Shown in pieces: positions 13,514-25,523 of a stretch of DNA of 64,000 nucleotides. Origin of the DNA: Limnomonas spitsbergensis (taxonomy: Eukaryota; Chlorophyta; Chlorophyceae; Chlamydomonadales); assembly GCA_037349105.1 (NCBI GenBank), contig JAYJMM010000080.1, positions 1-64,000 of the forward strand, read 5' to 3'. How positions within the stretch are numbered: position 1 is the first letter of the stretch; every line of letters starts with the position of its first letter. Made by a program: the position numbers and the translations under genes. The notes below the pieces were generated by a model, which ran no database searches, was not told the DNA's origin, and saw only the letters and a program-made list of their open reading frames with translations.

Positions 13514-16369
13514 ACAGCTGTTCTGGGGTAAGGGTGAGGATTGGGAGGGAGGAGGCAGCTGACATGTCCACAGCTGTTCAGGGGTAAGGGTGAAGGGTGG
13601 GAGGGAGAAGGCAGCTGACTGGTCCACAGATGTTCTGGGGTAAGGGTGAAGGGTGGGAGGGAGGAGGCAGCTCACTGATCCACAGCTGTTCTGGGGTAAG
13701 GGTGGGGATTGGGAGGGAGGAGGCAGCTGACTGGTCCACAGCTGTTCTGGGGTAAGGGTGAAGGGTGGGAGGGAGAAGGCAGCTGACTGATCCACAGCTG
13801 TTCTGGGGTAAGGGTGAGGGGTGGGAGGGAGGAGGCAGGCTACTGATCCACAGCTGTTCTGGGGTAAGGGTGAGGATTGGGAGGGAGGAGGCAGCTGACT
13901 GGTCCATAGCTGTTCTGGGGTAAGGGTGGAGGGTGGGAGGGAGGAGGCAGCTGACTGATCCACAGCTGTTCTGGGGTAAGGGTGAAGGGTGGGAGGGAGG
14001 AGGCAGCTCACTGATCCACAGCTGTTCTGGGGTAAGGGTGAGGATTGGGAGGGAGGAGGCAGCTGACTGGTCCACAGCTGTTCTGGGTGGGAGGGAGGAG
14101 GCATGCTACTGATCCACAGCTGTTCTGGGGTAAGGGTGAGGGGTAGGAGGGAGGAGGCAGCTGACTGATCCACAGCTGTTCTGGGGTAAGGGTGAAGGGT
14201 GGGAGGGAGGAGGCAGCTGACTGATCCACAGCTGTTCTGGGGTTAGGGTGAAGGGTGGGAGGGAGGAGGCAGCTGACTGGTGCACAGCTGTTCTGGGGTA
14301 AGGGTGAAGGGTGGGAGGGAGGAGGCAAGTTACTGATCCACAGCTGTTCTGGGGTAAGGGTGAGGGGTAGGAGGGAGGAGGCAGCTGACTGATCCACAGC
14401 TGTTCTGGGGTGAGGGTGAGGGGTGGGAGGGAGGAGGCAGCTGATTGATCCACAGCTGTTGGGAGGGAGGAGGCAGCTGATTGGTCCACAGTTGTTCTGG
14501 GGTAAGGGTGAAGGGTGGGAGGGAGGAGGCATACTACTGATCCACAGCTGTTCTGGGGTAAGGGTGAGGATTGGGAGGGAGGAGGCAGCTGACTGATCCA
14601 CAGCTGTTCTGGGGTAAGGGTGAGGGGTGGGAGGGAGGAGGCAGCTGATTGATCCACAGCTGTTCTGGGGTAAGGGTGGAGGGTGGGAGGGAGGAGGCAG
14701 CTGACTGATCCACAGCTGTTCTGGGGTTAGGGTGAGGATTGGGAGGGAGGAGGCAGCTGACTGGTCCACAGCTGTTCTGGGGTAAGGGTGAGGGGTAGGA
14801 GGGAGGAGGCAGGCTACTGATCCACAGCTGTTCTGGGTGGGAGGGAGGAGGCATGCTACTGATCCACAGCTGTTCTGGGGTAAGGGTGAGGGGTAGGAGG
14901 GAGGAGGCAGCTGACTGATCCACAGCTGTTCTGGGGTAAGGGTGAAGGGTGGGAGGGAGGAGGCAGCTGACTGGTCCAAAGCTGTTCTGGGGTTAGGGTG
15001 AAGGGTGGGAGGGAGGAGGCAGCTGACTGGTCCACAGCTGTTCTGGGGTAAGGGTGAAGAGTGGGAGGGAGGGGGCAGCTGACTGGTCCACAGATGTTCT
15101 GGGGTAAGGGTGAGGATTGGGAGGGAGGAGACAGCTGACTGGTCCACAGCTGTTCTGGGGTAGGGTGAGGATTGGGAGGGAGGAGGCAGCTGACTGGTCC
15201 ACAGCTGTTCTGGGTGGGAGGGAGGAGGCATGCTACTGATCCACAGCTGTTCTGGGGTAAGGGTGAGGGGTAGGAGGGAGGAGGCAGCTGACTGGTCCAC
15301 AGCTGTTCTGGGGTAAGGGTGAGGGGTAGGAGGGAGGAGGCAGGTTACTGATCCACAGCTGTTCTATGGTAATGGTAAGGGTGGGAGGGAGGAGGCAGCT
15401 CACTGATCCACAGCTGTTCTGGGGTAAGGGTGAGGATTGGGAGGGAGGAGGCAGCTGACTGATCCACAGCTGTTCTGGGGTAAGGGTGGAGGGTGGGAGG
15501 GAGGAGGCAGCTGACTGATCCACGGCTGTTCTGAAGTAAGGGTGAGGGGTGGGAGGGAGGAGGCAGCTGACTGATCCACAGCTGTTCTGGGGTTAGGGTG
15601 AAGGGTGGGAGGGAGGAGGCAGCTGACTCGTGCACAGCTGTTCTGGGGTAAGGGTGAAGGGTGGGAGGGAGGAGGCAAGTTACTGATCCACAGCTGTTCT
15701 GGGGTAAGGGTGAGGGGTAGGAGGGAGGAGGCAGCTGACTGATCCACAGCTGTTCTGGGGTAAGGTGAGGGGTGGGAGGGAGGAGGCAGCTGACTGATCC
15801 ACAGCTGTTCTGGGGTAAGGGTGAAGGGTGGGAGGGAGGCTGCAGCTGACTGGTCCACAGCTGTTCTGGGTGGGAGGGAGGAGGCATGCTACTGATCCAC
15901 AGCTGTTATGGGGTAAGGGTGAGGGGTAGGAGGGAGGAGGTAGCTGACTGGTCCACAGCTGTTCTGGGGTAAGGGTGAGGGGTAGGAGGGAGGAGGCAGG
16001 TTACTGATCCACAGCTGTTCTGGGGTAAGGGTGAGGGGTGGGAGGGAGGAGGCAGCTGACTGGTCCACAGCTGTTCTGGGGTAAGGGTGAAGGGTGGGAG
16101 GGAGGAGGCAGCTGACTGGTCCACAGCTGTTCTGGGGTAAGGGTGAAGGGTGGGAGGGAGGAGGCAGGCTACTGATCCACAGCTGTTCTGGGGTAAGGGT
16201 GAGGGGTAGGAGGGAGGAGGCAGGTTACTGATCCACAGCTGTTCTGGGGTAAGGGTGAGGGGTAGGAGGGAGGAGGCAGGTTACTGATCCACAGCTGTTC
16301 TGGGGTAAGGGTGAGGGGTGGGAGGGAGGAGGCAGCTGACTGGTCCACAGCTGTTCTGGGGTAAGGGTG

Positions 16370-16803
16370 CATGGTGGGCATTGATGTGCATTTATTTGGT
16401 GCATTTATTTGGTGCTTACTGGCGGGAACGTGGACTTGAGCTTGCAAGATGATAGGCCTCTTGGTTGGAGACTTGGGATGTTGGTTGATCTTCTGAAAAT
16501 AGGGAAGAAAGGTACAGTAAGTAGGTGGAGAGCTGGCCAGATGTGGAGTGAAAGGATATGAAGCAGCTGACCAAAATGCCAAAAATGTAAATGGCCCTGG
16601 GCTGGCAGGTGCAGAGGTGAGGAGGGTAAGGGTGAGGGTTGGGAGGGAGGATGCAGCTGACTGATCCATACCTGTTCTGGCTGGGACAGGTGGTGGGGGA
16701 AGAGGGGATGTGTCTGGCCATGAGCTGGTGCAGGTGGTGGGGGGAGAGGGGATGTGTCTGGCCATGGGCTGGGACAGGTGATGGGGGGAGAGGGGACGTG
16801 TCT
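16370..16803. repeat. 434-bp array spacer, copy 6
   Basis: Second spacer of the third higher-order repeat. This is the last spacer that follows the 3,290/2,413 spacing. Confidence 0.9.
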
Positions 16804-18358
16804 ACAGCTGTTCTGGGGTAAGGGTGAGGATTGGGAGGGAGGAGGCAGCTGACATGTCCACAGCTGTTCTGGGGTAAGGGTGAAGGGTGGGAGGGAGAAG
16901 GCAGCTGACTGGTCCACAGATGTTCTGGGGTAAGGGTGAAGGGTGGGAGGGAGGAGGCAGCTCACTGATCCACAGCTGTTCTGGGGTAAGGGTGGGGATT
17001 GGGAGGGAGGAGGCAGCTGACTGGTCCACAGCTGTTCTGGGGTAAGGGTGAAGGGTGGGAGGGAGAAGGCAGCTCACTGATCCACAGCTGTTCTGGGGTA
17101 AGGGTGAGGGGTGGGAGGGAGGAGGCAGGCTACTGATCCACAGCTGTTCTGGGGTAAGGGTGAGGATTGGGAGGGAGGAGGCAGCTGACTGGTCCATAGC
17201 TGTTCTGGGGTAAGGGTGAAGGGTGGGAGGGAGGAGGCAGGCTACTGATCCACAGCTGTTCTGGGGTAAGGGTGAGGGGTACGAGGGAGGAGGCAGGTTA
17301 CTGATCCACAGCTGTTATGGGGTAAGGGTGAGGATTGGGAGGGAGGCAGGCTACTGATCCACAGCTGTTCTGGGGTAAGGGTGAGGGGTGGGAGGGAGGA
17401 GGCAGCTGATTGATCCACAGCTGTTCTGGGGTAAGGGTGGAGGGTGGGAGGGAGGAGGCAGCTGACTGATCCACAGCTGTTCTGGGGTAAGGGTGAAGGG
17501 TGGGAGGGAGGAGGCAGCTGACTGATCCACAGCTGTTCTGGGGTAAGGGTGAAGGGTGGGAGGGAGGAGGCAGCTGACTGATCCACAGCTGTTCTGGGGT
17601 AAGGGTGAGGATTGGGAGGGAGGAGGCAGCTGACTGGTCCACAGCTGTTCTGGGGTAAGGGTGAGGGGTAGGAGGGAGGAGGCAGCTGACTGATCCACAG
17701 CTGTTCTGGGGTAAGGGTGAAGGGTGGGAGGGAGGTTGCAGCTGACTGGTCCACATATGTTCTGGGGTAAGGGTGAAGGGTGGGAGGGAGGAGGCAGCTC
17801 ACTGATCCAAAGCTGTTCTGGGGTAAGGGTGGGGATTGGGAGGGAGGAGGCAGCTGACTGGTCCACAGCTGTTCTGGGGTAAGGGTGGAGGGTGGGAGGG
17901 AGGAGGCAGCTGACTGATCCACAGCTGTTCTGGGGTAAGGGTGAGGGGTGGGAGGGAGGAGGCAGCTGACTGATCCACAGCTGTTCTGGGGTTAGGGTGA
18001 AGGGTGGGAGGGAGGAGGCAGCTGACTGGTCCACAGCTGTTCTGGGGTAAGGGTGAAGGGTGGGAGGGAGGAGGCAGGTTACTGATCCACAGCTGTTCTG
18101 GGGTAAGGGTGAGGGGTGGGAGGGAGGAGGCAGCTGACTGATCCACAGCTGTTCTGGGGTGAGGGTGAGGGGTGGGAGGGAGGAGGCAGCTGATTGATCG
18201 ACAGCTGTTCTGGGGTAAGGGTGAAGGGTGGAAGGGAGGAGGCAGCTGACTCGTGCACAGCTGTTCTGGGGTAAGGGTGAAGGGTGGGAGGGAGGAGGCA
18301 AGTTACTGGTCCACAGATGTTCTGGGGTAAGGGTGAAGGGTGGGAGGGAGGAGGCAGC

Positions 18359-19640
18359 TCACTGATCCACAGCTGTTCTGGGGTAAGGGTGGGGATTGGG
18401 AGGGAGGAGGCAGCTGACTGGTCCACAGCTGTTCTGGGGTAAGGGTGAGGATTGGGAGGGAGGAGGCAGCTGACTGATCCACAGCTGTTCTGGGGTAAGG
18501 GTGAAGGGTGGGAGGGAGGTTGCAGCTGACTGGTCCACAGATGTTCTGGGGTAAGGGTGAAGGGTGGGAGGGAGGAGGCAGCTCACTGATCCACAGCTGT
18601 TCTGGGGTAAGGGTGGGGATTGGGAGGGAGGAGGCAGGCTACTGATCCACAGCTGTTCTGGGGTAAGGGTGAGGGGTAGGAGGGAGGAGGCAGGTTACTG
18701 ATCCACAGCTGTTCTGGGGTAAGGGTGAGGGGTAGGAGGGAGGAGGCAGGTTACTGATCCACAGCTGTTCTGGGGTAAGGGTGAGGGGTGGGAGGGAGGA
18801 GGCAGCTGACTGGTCCACAGCTGTTCTGGGGTAAGGGTGCATGGTGGGCATTGATGTGCATTTATTTGGTGCATTTATTTGGTGCTTACTGGCGGGAACG
18901 TGGACTTGAGCTTGCAAGATGATAGGCCTCTTGGTTGGAGACTTGGGATGTTGGTTGATCTTCTGAAAATAGGGAAGAAAGGTACAGTAAGTAGGTGGAG
19001 AGCTGGCCAGATGTGGAGTGAAAGGATATGAAGCAGCTGACCAAAATGCCAAAAATGTAAATGGCCCTGGGCTGGCAGGTGCAGAGGTGAGGAGGGTAAG
19101 GGTGAGGGTTGGGAGGGAGGATGCAGCTGACTGATCCATACCTGTTCTGGCTGGGACAGGTGGTGGGGGAAGAGGGGATGTGTCTGGCCATGAGCTGGTG
19201 CAGGTGGTGGGGGGAGAGGGGATGTGTCTGGCCATGGGCTGGGACAGGTGATGGGGGGAGAGGGGACGTGTCTACAGCTGTTCTGGGGTAAGGGTGAGGA
19301 TTGGGAGGGAGGAGGCAGCTGACAGGTCCACAGCTGTTCTGGGGTAAGGGTGAAGGGTGGGAGGGAGAAGGCAGCTGACTGATCCACAGCTGTTCTGGGG
19401 TAAGGGTGAGGATTGGGAGGGAGGAGGCAGCTGACAGGTCCACAGCTGTTCTGGGGTAAGGGTGAAGGGTGGGAGGGAGAAGGCAGCTGACTGATCCACA
19501 GCTGTTCTGGGGTAAGGGTGGGGGGTAGGAGGGAGGAGGCAGGTTACTGATCCACAGCTGTTCTGGGGTAAGGGTGAGGATTGGGAGGGAGGAGGCAGCT
19601 GACTGATCCACAGCTGTTCTGGGGTAAGGGTGGAGGGTGG
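18359..19640 (+). repeat. segmental duplication within the array (partner 24609-25917)
   Basis: Unit order, including the spacer at 18840-19273 and the following units, recurs 6,250 bp downstream at 24609-25917. The partner spacer carries one private substitution (at about 25318). This is a second, independent higher-order duplication outside the 5,703-bp series. Confidence 0.75.
18840..19273. repeat. 434-bp array spacer, copy 7
   Basis: 2,470 bp after copy 6. It is followed by units reading GACAGGTCC where earlier copies read GACATGTCC, a variant shared with copy 9. Confidence 0.9.
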
Positions 19641-20570
19641 GAGGGAGGAGGCAGCTGACTGATCCACAGCTGTTATGGGTGGGAGGGAGGAGGCATGCTA
19701 CTGATCCACAGCTGTTCTGGGGTAAGGGTGAGGATTGGGAGGGAGGAGGCAGCTGACTGATCCACAGCTGTTCTGGGGTAAGGGTGGAGGGTGGGAGGGA
19801 GGAGGCAGCTGACTGATCCACAGCTGTTCTGGGGTAAGGGTGAAGGGTGGGAGGGAGGAGGCAGCTGACTGATCCACAGCTGTTCTGGGGTAAGGGTGAA
19901 GGGTGGGAGGGAGGATGCAGCAGACTGATCCACAGCTGTTCTGGGGTAAGGGTGAGGATTGGGAGGGAGGAGGCAGCTGACTGGTCCACAGCTGTTCTGG
20001 GGTAAGGGTGAGGGGTAGGAGGGAGGAGGCAGCTGACTGATCCACAGCTGTTCTGGGGTAAGGGTGAAGGGTGGGAGGGAGGTTGCAGCTGACTGGTCCA
20101 CATATGTTCTGGGGTAAGGGTGAAGGGTGGGAGGGAGGAGGCAGCTCACTGATCCACAGCTGTTCTGGGGTAAGGGTGGGGTTTGGGAGGGAGGAGGCAG
20201 CTGACTGGTCCACAGCTGTTCTGGGGTAAGGGTGGAGGGTGGGAGGGAGGAGGCAGCTGACTGATCCACAGCTGTTCTGGGGTAAGGGTGAGGGGTGGGA
20301 GGGAGGAGGCAGCTGACTGATCCACAGCTGTTCTGGGGTTAGGGTGAAGGGTGGGAGGGAGGAGGCAGCTGACTGGTGCACAGCTGTTCTGGGGTAAGGG
20401 TGAAGGGTGGGAGGGAGGAGGCAAGTTACTGATCCACAGCTGTTCTGGGGTAAGGGTGAGGGGTAGGAGGGAGGAGGCAGCTGACTGATCCACAGCTGTT
20501 CTGGGGTGAGGGTGAGGGGTGGGAGGGAGGAGGCAGCTGACTGGTCCACAGCTGTTCTGGGGTAAGGGTG

Positions 20571-21004
20571 CATGGTGGGCATTGATGTGCATTTATTTGG
20601 TGCATTTATTTGGTGCTTACTGGCGGGAACGTGGACTTGAGCTTGCAAGATGATAGGCCTCTTGGTTGGAGACTTGGGATGTTGGTTGATCTTCTGAAAA
20701 TAGGGAAGAAAGGTACAGTAAGTAGGTGGAGAGCTGGCCAGATGTGGAGTGAAAGGATATGAAGCAGCTGACCAAAATGCCAAAAATGTAAATGGCCCTG
20801 GGCTGGCAGGTGCAGAGGTGAGGAGGGTAAGGGTGAGGGTTGGGAGGGAGGATGCAGCTGACTGATCCATACCTGTTCTGGCTGGGACAGGTGGTGGGGG
20901 AAGAGGGGATGTGTCTGGCCATGAGCTGGTGCAGGTGGTGGGGGGAGAGGGGATGTGTCTGGCCATGGGCTGGGACAGGTGATGGGGGGAGAGGGGACGT
21001 GTCT
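20571..21004. repeat. 434-bp array spacer, copy 8
   Basis: Only 1,731 bp after copy 7, the shortest interval in the window. Following units return to GACATGTCC. Confidence 0.9.
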
Positions 21005-23220
21005 ACAGCTGTTCTGGGGTAAGGGTGAGGATTGGGAGGGAGGAGGCAGCTGACATGTCCACAGCTGTTCTGGGGTAAGGGTGAAGGGTGGGAGGGAGAA
21101 GGCAGCTGACTGGTCCACAGATGTTCTGGGGTAAGGGTGAAGGGTGGGAGGGAGGAGGCAGCTCACTGATCCACAGCTGTTCTGGGGTAAGGGTGGGGAT
21201 TGGGAGGGAGGAGGCAGCTGACTGGTCCACAGCTGTTCTGGGGTAAGGGTGAAGGGTGGGAGGGAGAAGGCAGCTGACTGATCCACAGCTGTTCTGGGGT
21301 AAGGGTGAGGGGTGGGAGGGAGGAGGCAGGCTACTGATCCACAGCTGTTCTGGGGTAAGGGTGAGGATTGGGAGGGAGGAGGCAGCTGACTGGTCCATAG
21401 CTGTTCTGGGGTAAGGGTGAAGGGTGGGAGGGAGGAGGCAGGCTACTGATCCACAGCTGTTCTGGGGTAAGGGTGAGGGGTACGAGGGAGGAGGCAGGTT
21501 ACTGATCCACAGCTGTTATGGGGTAAGGGTGAGGATTGGGAGGGAGGCAGGCTACTGATCCACAGCTGTTCTGGGGTAAGGGTGAGGGGTGGGAGGGAGG
21601 AGGCAGCTGATTGATCCACAGCTGTTCTGGGGTAAGGGTGGAGGGTGGGAGGGAGGAGGCAGCTGACTGATCCACAGCTGTTCTGGGGTAAGGGTGAAGG
21701 GTGGGAGGGAGGAGGCAGCTGACTGATCCACAGCTGTTCTGGGGTAAGGGTGAAGGGTGGGAGGGAGGATGCAGCTGACTGATCCACAGCTGTTCTGGGG
21801 TAAGGGTGAGGATTGGGAGGGAGGAGGCAGCTGACTGGTCCACAGCTGTTCTGGGGTAAGGGTGAGGGGTAGGAGGGAGGAGGCAGCTGACTGATCCACA
21901 GCTGTTCTGGGGTAAGGGTGAAGGGTGGGAGGGAGGTTGCAGCTGACTGGTCCACATATGTTCTGGGGTAAGGGTGAAGGGTGGGAGGGAGGAGGCAGCT
22001 CACTGATCCACAGCTGTTCTGGGGTAAGGGTGGGGATTGGGAGGGAGGAGGCAGCTGACTGGTCCACAGCTGTTCTGGGGTAAGGGTGGAGGGTGGGAGG
22101 GAGGAGGCAGCTGACTGATCCACAGCTGTTCTGGGGTAAGGGTGAGGGGTGGGAGGGAGGAGGCAGCTGACTGATCCACAGCTGTTCTGGGGTTAGGGTG
22201 AAGGGTGGGAGGGAGGAGGCAGCTGACTGGTGCACAGCTGTTCTGGGGTAAGGGTGAAGGGTGGGAGGGAGGAGGCAAGTTACTGATCCACAGCTGTTCT
22301 GGGGTAAGGGTGAGGGGTAGGAGGGAGGAGGCAGCTGACTGATCCACAGCTGTTCTGGGGTGAGGGTGAGGGGTGGGAGGGAGGAGGCAGCTGATTGATC
22401 GACAGCTGTTCTGGGGTAAGGGTGAAGGGTGGGAGGGAGGAGGCAGCTGACTCGTGCACAGCTGTTCTGGGGTAAGGGTGAAGGGTGGGAGGGAGGAGGC
22501 AAGTTACTGGTCCACAGATGTTCTGGGGTAAGGGTGAAGGGTGGGAGGGAGGAGGCAGCTCACTGATCCACAGCTGTTCTGGGGTAAGGGTGGGGATTGG
22601 GAGGGAGGAGGCAGCTGACTGGTCCACAGCTGTTCTGGGGTAAGGGTGAGGATTGGGAGGGAGGAGGCAGCTGACTGATCCACAGCTGTTCTGGGGTAAG
22701 GGTGAAGGGTGGGAGGGAGGTTGCAGCTGACTGGTCCACAGATGTTCTGGGGTAAGGGTGAAGGGTGGGAGGGAGGAGGCAGCTCACTGATCCACAGCTG
22801 TTCTGGGGTAAGGATGGGGATTGGGAGGGAGGAGGCAGCTGACTGGTCCACAGCTGTTCTGGGGTAAGGGTGGAGGGTGGGAGGGAGGAGGCAGCTGACT
22901 GATCCACAGCTGTTCTGGGGTAAGGGTGAGGGGTGGGAGGGAGGAGGCAGCTGACTGATCCACAGCTGTTCTGGGGTAAGGGTGAAGGGTGGGAGGGAGG
23001 AGGCAGCTGACTGGTGCACAGCTGTTCTGGGGTAAGGGTGAAGGGTGGGAGGGAGGAGGCAAGTTACTGATCCACAGCTGTTCTGGGGTGAGGGTGAGGG
23101 GTGGGAGGGAGGAGGCAGCTGATTGATCCACAGCTGTTGGGAGGGAGAAGGCAGCTGACTGGTCCACAGTTGTTCTGGGGTAAGGGTGAAGGGTGGGAGG
23201 GAGGAGGCATACCACTGATC
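20571..23220 (+). repeat. segmental duplication within the array (partner 28188-30837)
   Basis: Recurs at an offset of 7,617 bp. Agreement is nearly complete to about 22.97 kb. Isolated differences follow: a GGGTTAGGG variant in the partner at about 30.59 kb, and GAGAAGG against GAGGAGG near 23.15/30.76 kb. The inner part (21443-22627) is present a third time at 23492-24676 (offset 2,049). The array is therefore a mosaic of nested duplications of different age. Confidence 0.75.
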
Positions 23221-25089
23221 CACAGCTGTTCTGGGGTAAGGGTGAGGATTGGGAGGGAGGAGGCAGCTGACTGGTCCACAGCTGTTCTGGGGTAAGGGTG
23301 AAGGGTGGGAGGGAGAAGGCAGCTGACTGATCCACAGCTGTTCTGGGGTAAGGGTGAGGGGTGGGAGGGAGGAGGCAGGCTACTGATCCACAGCTGTTCT
23401 GGGGTAAGGGTGAGGATTGGGAGGGAGGAGGCAGCTGACTGGTCCATAGCTGTTCTGGGGTAAGGGTGAAGGGTGGGAGGGAGGAGGCAGGCTACTGATC
23501 CACAGCTGTTCTGGGGTAAGGGTGAGGGGTACGAGGGAGGAGGCAGGTTACTGATCCACAGCTGTTATGGGGTAAGGGTGAGGATTGGGAGGGAGGCAGG
23601 CTACTGATCCACAGCTGTTCTGGGGTAAGGGTGAGGGGTGGGAGGGAGGAGGCAGCTGATTGATCCACAGCTGTTCTGGGGTAAGGGTGGAGGGTGGGAG
23701 GGAGGAGGCAGCTGACTGATCCACAGCTGTTCTGGGGTAAGGGTGAAGGGTGGGAGGGAGGAGGCAGCTGACTGATCCACAGCTGTTCTGGGGTAAGGGT
23801 GAAGGGTGGGAGGGAGGATGCAGCTGACTGATCCACAGCTGTTCTGGGGTAAGGGTGAGGATTGGGAGGGAGGAGGCAGCTGACTGGTCCACAGCTGTTC
23901 TGGGGTAAGGGTGAGGGGTAGGAGGGAGGAGGCAGCTGACTGATCCACAGCTGTTCTGGGGTAAGGGTGAAGGGTGGGAGGGAGGTTGCAGCTGACTGGT
24001 CCACATATGTTCTGGGGTAAGGGTGAAGGGTGGGAGGGAGGAGGCAGCTCACTGATCCACAGCTGTTCTGGGGTAAGGGTGGGGATTGGGAGGGAGGAGG
24101 CAGCTGACTGGTCCACAGCTGTTCTGGGGTAAGGGTGGAGGGTGGGAGGGAGGAGGCAGCTGACTGATCCACAGCTGTTCTGGGGTAAGGGTGAGGGGTG
24201 GGAGGGAGGAGGCAGCTGACTGATCCACAGCTGTTCTGGGGTTAGGGTGAAGGGTGGGAGGGAGGAGGCAGCTGACTGGTGCACAGCTGTTCTGGGGTAA
24301 GGGTGAAGGGTGGGAGGGAGGAGGCAAGTTACTGATCCACAGCTGTTCTGGGGTAAGGGTGAGGGGTAGGAGGGAGGAGGCAGCTGACTGATCCACAGCT
24401 GTTCTGGGGTGAGGGTGAGGGGTGGGAGGGAGGAGGCAGCTGATTGATCGACAGCTGTTCTGGGGTAAGGGTGAAGGGTGGAAGGGAGGAGGCAGCTGAC
24501 TCGTGCACAGCTGTTCTGGGGTAAGGGTGAAGGGTGGGAGGGAGGAGGCAAGTTACTGGTCCACAGATGTTCTGGGGTAAGGGTGAAGGGTGGGAGGGAG
24601 GAGGCAGCTCACTGATCCACAGCTGTTCTGGGGTAAGGGTGGGGATTGGGAGGGAGGAGGCAGCTGACTGGTCCACAGCTGTTCTGGGGTAAGGGTGAGG
24701 ATTGGGAGGGAGGAGGCAGCTGACTGATCCACAGCTGTTCTGGGGTAAGGGTGAAGGGTGGGAGGGAGGTTGCAGCTGACTGGTCCACAGATGTTCTGGG
24801 GTAAGGGTGAAGGGTGGGAGGGAGGAGGCAGCTCACTGATCCACAGCTGTTCTGGGGTAAGGGTGGGGATTGGGAGGGAGGAGGCAGGCTACTGATCCAC
24901 AGCTGTTCTGGGGTAAGGGTGAGGGGTAGGAGGGAGGAGGCAGGTTACTGATCCACAGCTGTTCTGGGGTAAGGGTGAGGGGTAGGAGGGAGGAGGCAGG
25001 TTACTGATCCACAGCTGTTCTGGGGTAAGGGTGAGGGGTGGGAGGGAGGAGGCAGCTGACTGGTCCACAGCTGTTCTGGGGTAAGGGTG

Positions 25090-25523
25090 CATGGTGGGCA
25101 TTGATGTGCATTTATTTGGTGCATTTATTTGGTGCTTACTGGCGGGAACGTGGACTTGAGCTTGCAAGATGATAGGCCTCTTGGTTGGAGACTTGGGATG
25201 TTGGTTGATCTTCTGAAAATAGGGAAGAAAGGTACAGTAAGTAGGTGGAGAGCTGGCCAGATGTGGAGTGAAAGGATATGAAGCAGCTGACCAAAATGCC
25301 AAAAATGTAAATGGCCCTAGGCTGGCAGGTGCAGAGGTGAGGAGGGTAAGGGTGAGGGTTGGGAGGGAGGATGCAGCTGACTGATCCATACCTGTTCTGG
25401 CTGGGACAGGTGGTGGGGGAAGAGGGGATGTGTCTGGCCATGAGCTGGTGCAGGTGGTGGGGGGAGAGGGGATGTGTCTGGCCATGGGCTGGGACAGGTG
25501 ATGGGGGGAGAGGGGACGTGTCT
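25090..25523. repeat. 434-bp array spacer, copy 9
   Basis: 4,519 bp after copy 8, the longest interval. It has a private substitution, CCCTAGGCTGG for CCCTGGGCTGG, near 25318. Downstream units match copy 7. Confidence 0.9.

Larger units (their letters stand above)
12721..18060 (+). repeat. 5,703-bp higher-order repeat, copy 3 (3' end diverges)
   Basis: Shares the TATG variant with copy 2 (at about 15364), so copies 2 and 3 are closer to each other than to copy 1. It has its own changes: TTCAGGGG at about 13579 and a GATGC to GAGGC change near 17572. Agreement with the 5,703-bp period fades after about 18.06 kb, where a different unit order begins. Confidence 0.8.
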
